Source of the DNA: Sindora glabra
Taxonomy: Eukaryota > Streptophyta > Magnoliopsida > Fabales > Fabaceae
Length of the DNA stretch: 64,000 nucleotides
Direction: 5' to 3'
NCBI GenBank assembly: GCA_020226215.1
Contig: CM035233.1
Coordinates: forward strand, 11,284,001 to 11,348,000
The translations under genes and the position numbers were made by a program. This document shows positions 48,440 through 60,404 of the stretch, one piece after another. Position 1 is the stretch's first letter. Every line of letters begins with the position of its first letter. A model generated the notes under the pieces. That model ran no database searches and was not told the DNA's origin. It was given only the letters and a program-made list of their open reading frames with translations.

Positions 48440-51350
48440 TTGAAGAATAAGTTTTAGCCATTGCAAAGATCCTTGAAGAACTGATGAAATCCATCTAAAA
48501 GAGAGAAGTTATGAGAGATAAACAAATCTATGATATCTTGTAGAAGGTTAGTGGCTTTCTAAGTTAGATGATGATTCAAGCAATGTATTTGAAGATGAGT
48601 CATGCTAAAAAGATGAAGATGAAGCTGAAAAGGAACAAAATGGCTCTAAGAATGAGTAGTCTCATCTAGATAATATCCTTCCTACTAGCCAATTAAAAGA
48701 ATTCATTAAAAAAGCCATTAAAAACTAAGTAGAATAGGGTATACAATATTCCTTTTCCTATGTTAAGCCATATAGTTAAAGGATTAATCTTTTGAAAATG
48801 GCTTAGAATTATCAACTGCCTAAGTTTTAATAGTTTAATGGCTAAGAAAATCCTAGGTAGCACATTACTTACTTCATTAAGACTTATAATTGATGGAATG
48901 GATAAAGACCTCATGGTGAAATAATTCATGCATTCCTTTAGAGAAAATGCCTTTGACTAGTGGATAAGCTTAGTGCTTGGAACAATTGACTACTAGGAGC
49001 AACTTATGTTAGGTTTCACATATACTAAAACATAGTGGAATTTCAAAAAAAATTATGAAACTTTTCCAAAACAATGCATATAGACATAGATCAATATTTT
49101 TGTATACAAGAGTTAGAATTACCTCTTAAAGTATAGGTCATGAATCACAAGCATAGTTAAATGATGATACCTCTATGATATCCACATGGAGAGAATGATG
49201 ACTTTTCAACCTGCACGAATCTGCTAGGAAATGCTTCTCTCACATGAGACTAGGGTTTTTGGTATGGTTTTTCTGGTGGCAGTTTCTATGTCATTAGCAA
49301 AGTGATGCCTTCATGCCCTTTTATAAAATTAAGGCATGCCACTTTCCTAGTCTCACTAGAAAATTCCTTACACTCTCTTAATTTCATTTAACCACTAATA
49401 TCTTATCCTTATTATCATGAGAGTAAGGAGAGATATGGCTTATCTATTAATTATCTAATATTATCTTAATATTAATAACTAAATTTTTTATTAGATAATA
49501 ATATTATCCTATAATATAATTATCTAATATCAAATGGCATAATTATTTTATATTACTTTAATATAAAATAATATGATGTAATATACTATATATTACGTGA
49601 ATAATATATATTATTACTTTGATAATATATATATGCACTAAATAACAAGCTTAATTAATAAAATTTTAGTCTAATTAAAACTCAATTAATTACTATCTCA
49701 TTTTTACTCCCTTTGTGTGACCCTATAGGCTTATTATATTGGCAATGACCCATTAGTGGATCATAGACAGTAAGCGGTATCTAGCAATACATCACTACTG
49801 CCTAAGTAGTAAGATCATCTGTGATTTGACATTCACCTAATATGTAAACAATACTTTGTAACATAATTCTTTTTGTAATGACATCCAAATCGAACTAAAT
49901 GCATGGAATATGTCATCCTCATCAATGTTCAATTCATATTTGTTAATACTAAATAAACTAACTTAAATAAATGATTAATATTACACATTGATCCATTTAA
50001 GTATAGCCATGTATTTCTTAGTCTTACTCAATCAAAGGGCCTAAGAATATCACTCATTTTATACAAAAGGAACAAGATCCTATCTACATTACTCATTTCC
50101 CTTTGTATGATTCATGATACACCCAATTAATGCCCTATATGATATTCCAATTAAAGGTGACTTGGGATAGCATCAAAGTATGTGACTCTTTATGTAGGGA
50201 ACTATAGTAACTTCAGGTCAAAGGACTACATACAATATGGTCATATAAGAATGACTAATAAGACATTACAATCCATATAATAATCTCACTATAGGTCAGT
50301 CCAGTACATTTGTTCACTAACAATATACCTATATATTAACTTGATATCACATATCCATGATTCACAATCATCAATCATCATACATGATAGTCTTGATGTA
50401 TTATTGCTATCATTTTGACAATAATACTTGATTATGGACATTTTAGGAATAGTAAAATTATTCTAAGGATGATTATTATATTAAGTTATAAATTGCACAA
50501 ATATTAAAATTAAATAAAATATAATAATTGAATTGCTTAAAATAAAACATGATACATTGTGTGTTATTATAATTATCTTATGATTAGTTTCTAGGACACA
50601 CATACCAACAACTTAAAAGCAAGTTCCTAAATTGATTCTTCAATATTTATTACATTGTTAAAATTTCTAAGCTTACAAAAAATTGCCATTGAAATGTGCA
50701 TATAAAGGATGAATTGGAATCTAAGCTATATTTTTCAAGTTATCAAGCCTCGAACATTTAAAGAGTTAGCAACAAGGATGCATGACATGGAGTTCAATAT
50801 CTCTGCCAATGCTAATCAAAAGTTAACAAATCCGAAATGAAGTAAAAGAACATTATAAATATCACTCAATTGATAAGCTATCATCTTTGAAGTATGAAAC
50901 CAAGCAATTAATTGTTGTGTCTATTTTACTAATCAAGTAAACTATTAAGTGGAATAAGAAAAATAACAAAGCTATTAGTGCTTTGAGGAAAAGAAGGAAG
51001 TTCTCATTAAAAGAAAAGCTAAATAAAGAATATCTATTTCCAAATTCTAATATCTCCTTAATGGTAGAATCTTTGCTTGAAGTTAACATGATTGAGTTAG
51101 TAGAGATGAAATGACTTGATAAGGTAAGCAAAGTAAATAATCAAAACTTTTGCAAGTACCATCTAATTGGTCACCAAGTTAAGAAGTGGTTCATGTTGAA
51201 AGAAAAAAACATGGGATTGCCTAAAGAAGGGAAAATTACATTTGATAAAGATAATGCAACTTATAATATAACCACAATAACTCCATCTATGCCAAACATT
51301 GACTTTCTACCTTAAACAATTAAATTTAGTTCATCTAAGTTGATAAGGCT
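48440..51350 (+). pseudogene. gag: Decayed Ty3/gypsy gag, copy 2, split by a solo LTR
   Basis: The leader and N-terminal part precede 48690, where the plus strand reads QLKEFIKKAIKN, then YVKPYS, NYQLPKF and HITYFIKTYN (family Y-x-K-P-Y-x-x-R-I-D, Y-Q-P-P-K-F-Q-Q-F-x-G, H-I-A-H-F-I-E-T). ENAFDW follows at about 48943 before the insertion at 49007. After 50616 gag resumes: VIKPRTFKELATRMHDMEF (50750), then CKYH-like text and VKKWFMLKEKNMGLPKEGK (about 51150-51235), where Cys of the zinc-binding motif has become Trp. Stops are frequent, many at expected Trp or Gln. No protease follows before the R1 array. The minus readings at 48693-48929 and 50862-51131 are shadows. Confidence 0.75.
49007..50610 (-). 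mobile_element. Solo LTR, copia-type (Angela-like) family, copy 2
   Basis: It is flanked by perfect ACTTA duplications (49002-49006, 50611-50615), begins TGTTAGGTTTCACATA and ends ACACATACCAACA. It is the reverse complement of the copy at 36089-37771. It interrupts gag copy 2 in the middle of the E-N-A-F-D-W segment, so it arrived after the array element. No internal region. Confidence 0.9.
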
Positions 51351-51419
51351 AAAAAAAAGGATTAAACTTCTAATAGCTTCCACAACCTTTCATGTCACTA
51401 AGGGTAAGTATAGTTAAAA

Positions 51420-52330
51420 ATTAAATAAAATGCTTCTTATCACACAAGGCTAAACTGCATGTTACTTTTAGTTTGCATGAGCTAAAACTATAATGACAAA
51501 TCCAATTAATTCAAGTTCTAAAATCCTTTTAATTGCATGAAGTTAAACTACAAATTACTCCTTGTTCACATGAGTTAAGATTATGAAGACAAATTAAATC
51601 AAATATTCCTAATCATATGAGTATAAATTATATGTTACTTATAATTTGCATGAGTTAAAATTACAATAATAATTCCAATCAATTCATGGTCTAAAATCCT
51701 CATAATTGCACGAGGTTAAACTATACATTACTTTTTGTTTACATAAGATAAAACTATGACAAGAAATTAAGCCATTAAAGTTTTGAAATAACATAAGGTT
51801 AAATTACATGTCACTCTTACAATGATAAATCAAATCAAATCATCAAAGTTCCAAAATATTTTAATTCATGAGAGGTTAAACTTCATGTTACTCATAGTTT
51901 ATATTAGTTAAAACTATAGCAAATCAAATCAAAGCATTAAAGTTTTGAAATCCTCCTATCACATGAGGTTAAACTGCATATCACTTGTAGTTTGCATGAG
52001 TTGAAACTACAATGATAAATCAAATCAAAGCATTAAAATTTTGTAATTACATCTTCCTCTTGATCACTTGAAGCTAAATTGTAATTTACTCTTAGTTCAT
52101 ATGAGTTAAAACTATAATGATAAATCAAATTAAATCTTCTTAATCATATGATGATAAATTGCATTATACTCTATTCCCATAAAAGTATAAACTATGCATG
52201 GTTAAAAAGAAAATTCTCATGTACTATTCCTAGCCATAAAAGTATAAACTGCATATGGCTTAAAAAAAACCTTTCTTGTACTACTCCTGATTAGCATGAG
52301 TATAAAATGTGTACAAGTCACAAAAATAAT
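51420..52330. repeat. R1 minisatellite, copy 2
   Basis: Diverged units like those at 44570-45900 (GGCTAAACTGCATGTTACTT, TTTGCATGAGCTAAAACTAT). They are followed by the same TTATGTTCAAGTTCATAAAC leader to the next LTR. Confidence 0.85.
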
Positions 52331-52658
52331 AATATAAAAAAATTAATCATTCATAAGAAATTATGTTCAAGTTCATAAACAAATCTTGAGAGTGCATTTG
52401 TAGACAATTAACTATTTATCTATTTAATTTTTCATCCTATAAATTATAACTCATTAAAAAAGACTATTTATTAAAATTTAAAATCTCACATAGAAAATAA
52501 GTAGGTTTTATAAATATTTCTTGGATAATAAATCAAATTAAGCCAAGAAGAAGTGTTGGAATTAGTTGTTATTGTTTTCCTTATTTTCATGAAGTCCTAT
52601 ATTATGTATAATAAAAGTTTTAAATTTAGGACATTAGTATAAATATGCTGAGTCCCAC

Positions 52659-55336
52659 TAATACACTCTCTATAATTATTAATAAATTAGAAATTATGAT
52701 ATGAGAAAGAATAATTAAAGTGACCAGTAAATTTGAGTGAATTAAGAATTTTATGTGTGAAATATGAAATAAAATGGAATTAATAAAAGTGAGAATGTAG
52801 GAATATAATTTGGGTGGAATTTTATTAGGGAAATTTGATTAGAATCTTGAGGTGTAAATTTATACACTAATATAAGTGAGTATATGAGTATGAAAGTGAT
52901 TTAGGAGCATTTTTCTAAAAATTCCCTTAGGACTTTTTTTTCCCCATTTCAACCCTAAAACCCTTATCCCCTTCTCATTTCTGCATTTCTTCCAATCTCT
53001 ATATGATCATCTCACTACTTTATCAATCAAGTAAGGAAAACTTCAAATCTTCTTGATTTTTTCATTTAATTAAGGTAAAAATAATGTTTTCATTAAGAAT
53101 CCCTCCTATTTCTTCTTGGATAATTAAGGATTTGAAGTTTATTTGATTTTGTGGAGCATTTCAAACCCTAACTATGGAATCCATGAATTTTGATGTGATT
53201 AGGGCTAAAGAATCATCTAATTAACCTTCTAGCATCTTCTTCCATACAAGGTGAGTGGATAATGTAGTTAAATCAATAGGTTCAAGGTTATATGAGGATA
53301 TAGATGAAATATGGGTTAGTTTGTGACTTTGTTTGATTTTAGTTTATTTTGATGTTATAGAAGTAATAAATGATGGAAAAAGGTGATATAAGATGTTAGA
53401 TAAGTATATTGATGATTATTTTTACATTTGATGTGCATTATATGTGTTTATGAGTTATTTTGAATCAATTGCACAGTAAAAATTTCTCAAAAAACTAAAA
53501 TTTTCATGTGTGAATCGATTCATCAATCAATTCTAAAGGTCCAAAAGCGAAATTAGGCTTTAAAATCAAGTAACCAATAAATTCTAATGGTCTAGGGGTT
53601 GATGAATTAATTTACCAATCAATTTCAGGGGTATAAAGGTGAAAACTAGGTGGATGAATCGATTCACCAATCAATTCTTCAACTACAAAATTTTATGCAA
53701 ACTTTGAAGGGGCATAACTCCTTCATCTTATGTCTATTTTAAATAAACCACTTATTGTTTTAAAAGTAATTGAGTATACTTTCAAATGAAATTATTTTAA
53801 ATCAAAATCATATATATAATTTGAGATATCATTAAATTAGTAAGCAAAGGTCATGAACTCTAAAATCCAAAAAAGAGAACTTTTATGTCTAACTTCAAAA
53901 AAATAACTATTTCAAAACTTAGTTAATTTAAGCAAATGAATAGTCTATGGAAAGGTGATTAAAACTACTTTCATATCAAAATATTTTCATAAATAATACA
54001 TTTTTATTTTTTTAGTTATTCCTAAAATACTACTTATAGGTCAGAACTATGGTCACCATATAGTAACACATATTCAATCTAGTTTATGTTTTCATACTTT
54101 ACAATGGTCTAACGTGGATATTTAGTCTCTAAGTAGTAGAGGTAGAGTGGTTTATGATAAATATAGCATGAGAGAATGACTTAAGTATTCACAAGATGAG
54201 AAATGTTTGGAATGGATTACTATAATATGTGTAAATACTTGTAGCCATACAAAAAGGGCATGATGATGCTGATAGATATCTTAATGTATGTTAAATTGAA
54301 TTATGATTATGTTGAATAGAGCTTGAGCTTTAATATCTAAAATTGCATTGTGAATCATGCCATGAGTAGCAATAAATATGAGAAATGTGACAGCGATTAT
54401 GTTATGAATACTGGATGGAAAATTTTCGATGACATGCTTGTAGAAGGTGTAAGGCAGACCTCGGAAAGACAAGGATAGAAAGCTTATGGCAGATATAAGG
54501 TTGACTCAGGAGACAAAAGGTTGATGATTATGTTCTATTCTTTGCTTAATATTCTAAATGAGATGCGACTTGATTGTAGTTATTCTTGAGTGTTCGTATA
54601 TGAGATATTGAAAGGTAGACCCTAAAAGGATAAGGATGGAAAGTTTATGGTAGATATACAGCTGATCCAGGTGGAAAAAAATGGATGATTATGTTCTAAT
54701 CTTTGCTTATTATTCCAAATGATATGTGACTTGATTGTAGTTATTCTTGAGTGTTTGTATATGAGATATTGAAATATGGAATGATCTTGTATTAATTTCA
54801 TTAACATTGGCTCTTAGTTTCTAATACATTTAAATATGATATAATGGTTAAAGGAGGATAGTATAATGGGTAAGTTATTGTAAATTATTGCTATTCTTAT
54901 AGATTATTCACTCATTGAGTCCTAAACTCACTCCTCCATATTTTATTTTACAGATTCCTAGGTTAAGTGTCCACCACCACCTCCTTAAAGCTTAAGTTCA
55001 TGGGACCTTGTTGATGACATTTTGGTAGCATAATTTCATGTATATAGAATATTTTGAGTTTCTTATTTGTCATAGAAATAGATAGGGTGAACATTGCATT
55101 GATTTCCTATTAAGTTAATTAGGTTTGCTTATACTTATTTTAGGATGGCTATAAGCATACCTAACTTTTTCACCATTTGTAGAAACCTTATTGAAGATTT
55201 TTCACTTTTTAAGATGCTAGACTCTTTATAAATATAAAGCCTTTGTTATTATGAATTAAGGTATTTAGTTAGGAATAAGCTAGTGGAAACCGAATAAGGG
55301 TTCCACACTGGTTACGATCAGGTTAGGGTCATGATA
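52659..55336 (+). mobile_element. Solo LTR, chromovirus-like, inside LTR 3
   Basis: It is flanked by perfect CCCAC duplications (52654-52658, 55337-55341) and interrupts the head of LTR 3 exactly within TGAGTCCCACATTGCTGAAG-like sequence. It ends GGTTAGGGTCATGATA, and near 54908 has ATTCACTCATTGAGTCC and AAACTCACTCCTCC, both usual near the 3' end of Tekay/Del-type chromovirus LTRs. The start TAATACACTCTC has drifted from the TGTAATACCC type. Inside are 3-4 copies of an AATCGATTCACCAATCAATT motif (53510-53680) and a pair of similar blocks near 54470-54560 and 54620-54780. No coding region. Three short minus readings within it are not genes. Confidence 0.8.
54460..54785. repeat. Direct duplication inside the chromovirus-like LTR
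   Basis: Two blocks about 165-170 bases apart share GACAAGGATAGAAAGCTTAT, GGCAGATATAAGGTTGACTC, GATGATTATGTTCTA and ATTGTAGTTATTCTTGAGTG with minor changes. Confidence 0.8.
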
Positions 55337-56219
55337 CCCACATTGCTGAAGTTGTATGAATGATCTTTCTAGGATTAGTATAAATAAATTAGTGCCATTA
55401 GGGACTTTAATATTAGTGGAAGAAATGTAAAGCTCACCCAAAGCTCTACTAACAAAGATCAAACCATTTGAAATCTCCAATTTCCATTGAAAACATTTAT
55501 TCTAAGTTGAAGATTTCAAACCAAGCCCTCAAATCTTTTTAAACATGAAGCTTTTATGAATATTCAACCATTTGATTAGAGATCAAGCTTCTTTAAGCCC
55601 TCTATCAAAGTCATCAAATTTAACTATTCAAGTTCAGATCAAGCTTCTTCAAGCTCTCATTTGAAGTCATCAAATTTAACCATTTAAACTAAGGTTAAGC
55701 TTCTCCAAGCCCTTATTTGAAGTCATCAAATTAATCATTCAAGGTGAGATTAAACTTCTTTAAGCTCTTTTCTGAATCCATCAAATTCAACCATTTGAAT
55801 TAAGATTAAGCTTTTTCAAGCCTTCATCCAAAGTCATCAAATTTAATCATTTGAGCCAAGATCAAGCTTCTTTAAACTCTTGTCTAATGTTTAAAGTCAT
55901 TAAATTTAATCATTTAAGTCGAGATCAAGGTTCTTTAAGCCTTCATTCAAAGTTATCAAATTCAACCATTTAACTCAAGATTAAGCTTCTTCAAGCCCTT
56001 ATTTGAAGTCATCAAATTTAACTTTTAAGATGAGATCATGCTTCTTAAAGTCTTCAGTTAAGGTTATCTAGAAGAAAAGAATTAGAATATTGCTTGTATT
56101 CTTATTTCAAAATTAGATATTATACTCACATTCATAAAAAAAATCAATAAAATTATTTGCTTTACATAAATTTCTTTATTGAGAAATTTTGTGTGCACAA
56201 ATCCAAAAATTCAAATATT

Positions 56220-57300
56220 TTTTTTATCATACGAGGTTAAACTACATGTTACTCCTTATTCATATAAGTTAAAATTGTGATGAAAAATTAAATCAAATAG
56301 TATTGATCACACAAGCTTAAATTACACATTACTTCTTGTTCACATATGTTATACAAGTAATCAAACACATACCTAATTATACAAGTATAAACTACATGTT
56401 ATTCATATTTTGCATGAGTTAAAATTACAATGACAAATCTAATCATTTGAAATTCTAAAATACTCCAAATCATTTGAGTATAAATTGCATGTTGCTCAAA
56501 AATCATATTAGTTAAAATTGCAATAACAAATCTAATCAATTCAAATTCTAAAATCCTTTTTATCACACGAGGTTAAAATGCATGTTACTCCTAAATCATA
56601 TGAGTTGAAACTATGATGATAAATCAAATTAACAATGTTAGGAAATACTCGTAATTATATAAGTATAAACTACATGTTACTCATAGTTCACATGAGTTAA
56701 ATTTATGATAACAAATCCAATTAATTCAAATTTTGAAATCCTCCTCACCATATAAGGTTAAACTGCATGTTACTCCTAGTCTATAAATATTGAAAATGTG
56801 GTGACAAATCAAATCAACAAAGTTTTGAAATACCCCTAATTGTTTGAGTATAAATTTCATGTTATTCACAATTTTTATAAATTAAAATTATGACAATAAA
56901 TTTAATCAATTCAAATTCTAAAACCTTCTTAATCACAAGAGGTTAAATTACGTGCTACTCATAGTTTACATGAGTTAAAACTGTAATGATAAATTAAATA
57001 GAATCAACAAAGTTTTGAAATCCTCATGATTACATGACACTAAATTGCATGTTACTCTAGGTTCACATAAGTTATAATTATGATGACAAATCAAATTAAA
57101 TCCTCCTAATTGCATAAGGTTATATGTTACTCCTAGATCACATAAGTTAAAACTATGATGACAAATTATGTCAACAAAGTTTTGAAATCATTCTAATTGC
57201 ATGAGGATAAACTGCATGATACTACTAGCCCATAAGGGTACAAACTATGTATGGCTTCAAAAAAATTATCATATGTACTACTTTCAGCTTGCATGAATAT
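56220..57300. repeat. R1 minisatellite, copy 3
   Basis: Diverged R1 units (ACGAGGTTAAACTACATGTT and similar) follow the truncated LTR 3 directly, with no gag between. The array ends in the usual TTCAAGTTCATAAACAA leader before LTR 4. Confidence 0.85.
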
Positions 57301-57505
57301 AAACTTTATATGTTTAAATCAAATTCAAAACATTTGTGACCAAATCAAATCCAAATGAAAATTAAGTAAATTACTTAGAATAAATAAATTATTAGCTATG
57401 TAAGTAATTTAGTAAATTAATAATTATAATCACATAAATAAATTCACAATTTGTTCCTTTACATGAAATTGTGTTCAAGTTCATAAACAACTTTTATAGG
57501 GTAAT

Positions 57506-59731
57506 TGTAGACAATTAAACTTTTGTCTATTTTATTTTCTACCTCATAAATTGTAATCAATTAGAAAAGGCTAATTATTAAATTTTAAAATCTCACATAA
57601 CAAAATGTAGGCCTCATAAAAATCTTTTAGGTAATAAATCAAATAAACCTAAGGAAAATTTTAAAATTAGTTATTTTTATTTTCCTTATTTTTATGATGT
57701 CCCATTTAGTTAGAACAAAAGTTTTAAGTTTAAAAGATTAGTATAAATATGTTAAGTTTCATATCACTTAATTCATGTGGATGATTTCTCTAAAATTAGT
57801 ATATATAAAAAACTCATTAGTGCTATTAGAGACATTATCAAAAAGTCATCAAAGGAAGAAATGTGAAGTTTTTTTAACACTACCAATAAAAGATTAAGCC
57901 ATCATCTAGCTTACATTAAGACCATTTATTTTTCGTTGAAGATTTCAACCCTAACAATCAAGCTTCCTAAATCTTTCTAAACATGAAGCCTTTTCGAAGT
58001 TCAATCTTCGAGCTCAAATCAAGCTTATTCAAGCCCTCTATCAAAGTGAAGCATTCAACCTTTTAATCATGATCAAGCTTCTGTAGGCCCTCATTTAAGG
58101 TCATTAAATCTAGCATTTCAATTGAGATCAAGGTTCTTTAAGCCCTTTTTTGAAATCATCAAATTTAACTATTTGAGTCGAGATAAAGCTTCTTCAAGCC
58201 CTTATCCAAAGTCATGAAATTTAACTATTTCAGCTGAGATTAAGTTTCTTCATGCCCTCATCTAAAACCATCAAATTCAACTATTCGAGCTAAGATCAAG
58301 CTTTTTCAAGTCCACGTCCAGAGTCATCAAATTCAACCATTTTTGTTGACATCAAGTTTCTTTAAACCTGGTCTAAAATTATCAAATTCAACCATTTTAT
58401 ATAAGATCAAGCTTTTTCAAATCTTCATTTAGGGTTATCAAGTACAATTATTTCAGTTAAGATTAAGCTTTTTTAAGCCTTCATCTAAAATTTTCCTTCA
58501 AGCCCTCATTCAAAGTCATTAAATTCAACTAACCCTCCATCTAAATTAAGCATTCAAACTTTGAGTCAAGATTAGGCTTCCTTAATCCCTCATTTAAGGC
58601 TAAATTTAACTATTTGATATGAGAACAAACTTCTTGAAACCCTTGATCAAAGCTAACTTGAAGAGAAGAATTAAAGGATCATCTTGCATTTTTGAAAACA
58701 TTTATTGAACTTGATTTTGAAGAAAATAGAAAAAAGAGAAAAAAAAGTGCCACTAGCTATGCCAAAACTTTGTATACACTAAATTTCTAATTTCTCAATA
58801 AAGAAATTTATGCAAAACAAATAATTCTATTATTTGATGAATGTGACTACAATTTCTAACTTGTAACTATTGATAAAAATAAAACTTGTTAATTCTTTTT
58901 TGCTGGTTAACTTTGATCAAGTGCTTTTGGAAGCTTATTCTCAGATGGAATGGCTAAATATGATGACCTTCAACAAGGGCTTAAAGAAACTTAATCTCAA
59001 CTTAAATTGTTGAATTTGATAATTGCTTGGAGAAACTTGATCTTAGCTTAAAAGTTAAACTTGATGACTTTGAATGAAGGCTTAAAGAAGCTTAATCTTA
59101 AATCAAATGGTTAAATTTACTGATTTTAAATGAAGGCTTGAAGAAGCTTGATCTTTTACTTGAAGGTTGAATGCTTCACTTTAATGGAGGGCTTGAATAA
59201 GCTTGATCTCTACTGAAAGGTTGAATATTCCCAAAGGCTTCATGTTTAGAAGGATTTAGAAGGCTTGAATGTTAGGATTGAAATCTTTAATTCAAAATAA
59301 ATGTTCTTGATGTAAGTTAAATACTTTAAATTGTTTGATCTTTGTTGACAAGGCTTTGGGAAAGCTTTATGTTTCTTCCTCTGATGACTTTTTGATGATG
59401 TCCTTAATAGCACCAATAAGTTCTCTATGTATACTAATCTTAGGAGATCATGCACATGACTTAAGTAATATGGGAGTTAACATATTTATATTAATCTCCT
59501 AAATGGCAAACTTTTATTCTAACTGATATGGGACTTCATAAAAATAAGGAAAATATAAACAACTATTCAGGAATTCTCTTTGGGCTTAATTTGATTTTTT
59601 TCAACAACGAAATTTTTTGTAGGATCCACTTATTTTTCATGTAAGATTTTAAATTTTAATAAACTACCTTTTTCTAATTGGCTACAATTTATGAGATGAT
59701 AATTAAATAGACTAATTTTTAATTGTCTATA
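57506..59731 (+). repeat. LTR 4 of the array, complete, with internal inverted arms
   Basis: It opens TGTAGACAATTAAACTTTTG and ends TTTTTAATTGTCTATA, the inverse. Head (57506-58000) and inverted head (59235-59731) pair. Forward R2 units (58000-58640) and inverted R2 units (58915-59235) flank a centre with TTTCTAATTTCTCAATAAAG. Length 2226 bases, near that of LTR 2. It ends the array; ordinary sequence follows. The 69-codon minus reading at 59246-59455 is the inverted head. Confidence 0.8.
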
Positions 59732-60404
59732 GATGCTTTTGTTAGTTCAAGATCTTTTACACTATATGTAAGTTATGAATGACATATTTTTATAGCCTTA
59801 ATAGTATTTTAAATTTCTTCATTATGATTACTTAATGGTTCCCTAATTGTGAAAAGAGAAGTCACTTCCACATACATATAGCACAAGTAGTCAAGGAGCT
59901 TGGTATGGATCTTATGGCTTTGAAGAAAAGATATAAGACAATTACGTATTTGGAGGTGACCGCATAATAAAGGAAATAAATAGTGATAAAAATTTCCTAC
60001 ACCATGGTATCCTTGAAGTAGGTTCTTAGTTTCACATCCATGAAAACCTTTTTTATCCTTAAAGTTATTATTAGTGAACCCTCATAGAAATACTTACTCA
60101 TTTTACTTAATGGCATTGTCATATTCACCCCATTAAGTTAGCAGTAAATAAATTGAAACAAGAACATTATTAATGAACCTAGTTAAAACATAGACTCTTT
60201 ATTCATAATGGTACTAGTGTCAAATTCACTCCATTGAGTTGGCAATAAATAAATTGACACAAGAACTAAATACATACAAGAATAGGGAATTAGTGCTAAT
60301 ATGGAGTATGTCATATGTCTTATCTTAGAAAACCATTGGCGAAGCCAAGAACCCATGATCAATGGGTTCAATTTTTTATATTTAATTTTTTTAATTTATG
60401 ATTA
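59732..60404. other. Spacer with a short direct repeat, no gene supported
   Basis: Two blocks about 100 bases apart (near 60118 and 60218) share ATTCACYCCATTRAGTT and AATAAATTGACACAAGAAC-like text. The 62-codon minus reading at 60183-60371 covers the second block and has no recognisable feature. Confidence 0.55.

Larger units (their letters stand above)
52399..56210 (+). repeat. LTR 3 of the array, split and 3'-truncated
   Basis: It starts TGTAGACAATTAACTATTTA and keeps the head up to 52658 and again from 55342, with forward R2 units (55556-56060) and the A/T-rich centre. It then ends near 56210 and joins R1 sequence directly, so its inverted half, the primer site and gag of the next unit are deleted. 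The 66-codon minus reading at 55280-55480 is not a gene. Confidence 0.75.
42937..59731 (+). mobile_element. Tandem LTR/internal array of one non-autonomous Ty3/gypsy family
   Basis: Four LTRs of one family in the same direction (42937 partial, 45964, 52399, 57506) alternate with three internal segments (gag plus repeat array R1; gag plus R1; R1 only). Each internal segment ends in TTCATAAACAA and a purine-rich tract directly before the next LTR, and a primer-site-like sequence follows the second LTR. No protease, reverse transcriptase or integrase is seen in any unit. The arrangement fits unequal recombination between LTRs of neighbouring copies, giving LTR-int-LTR-int arrays. Two later solo LTRs interrupt it (49007-50610 and 52659-55336). 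All gag copies are broken. Confidence 0.7.
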
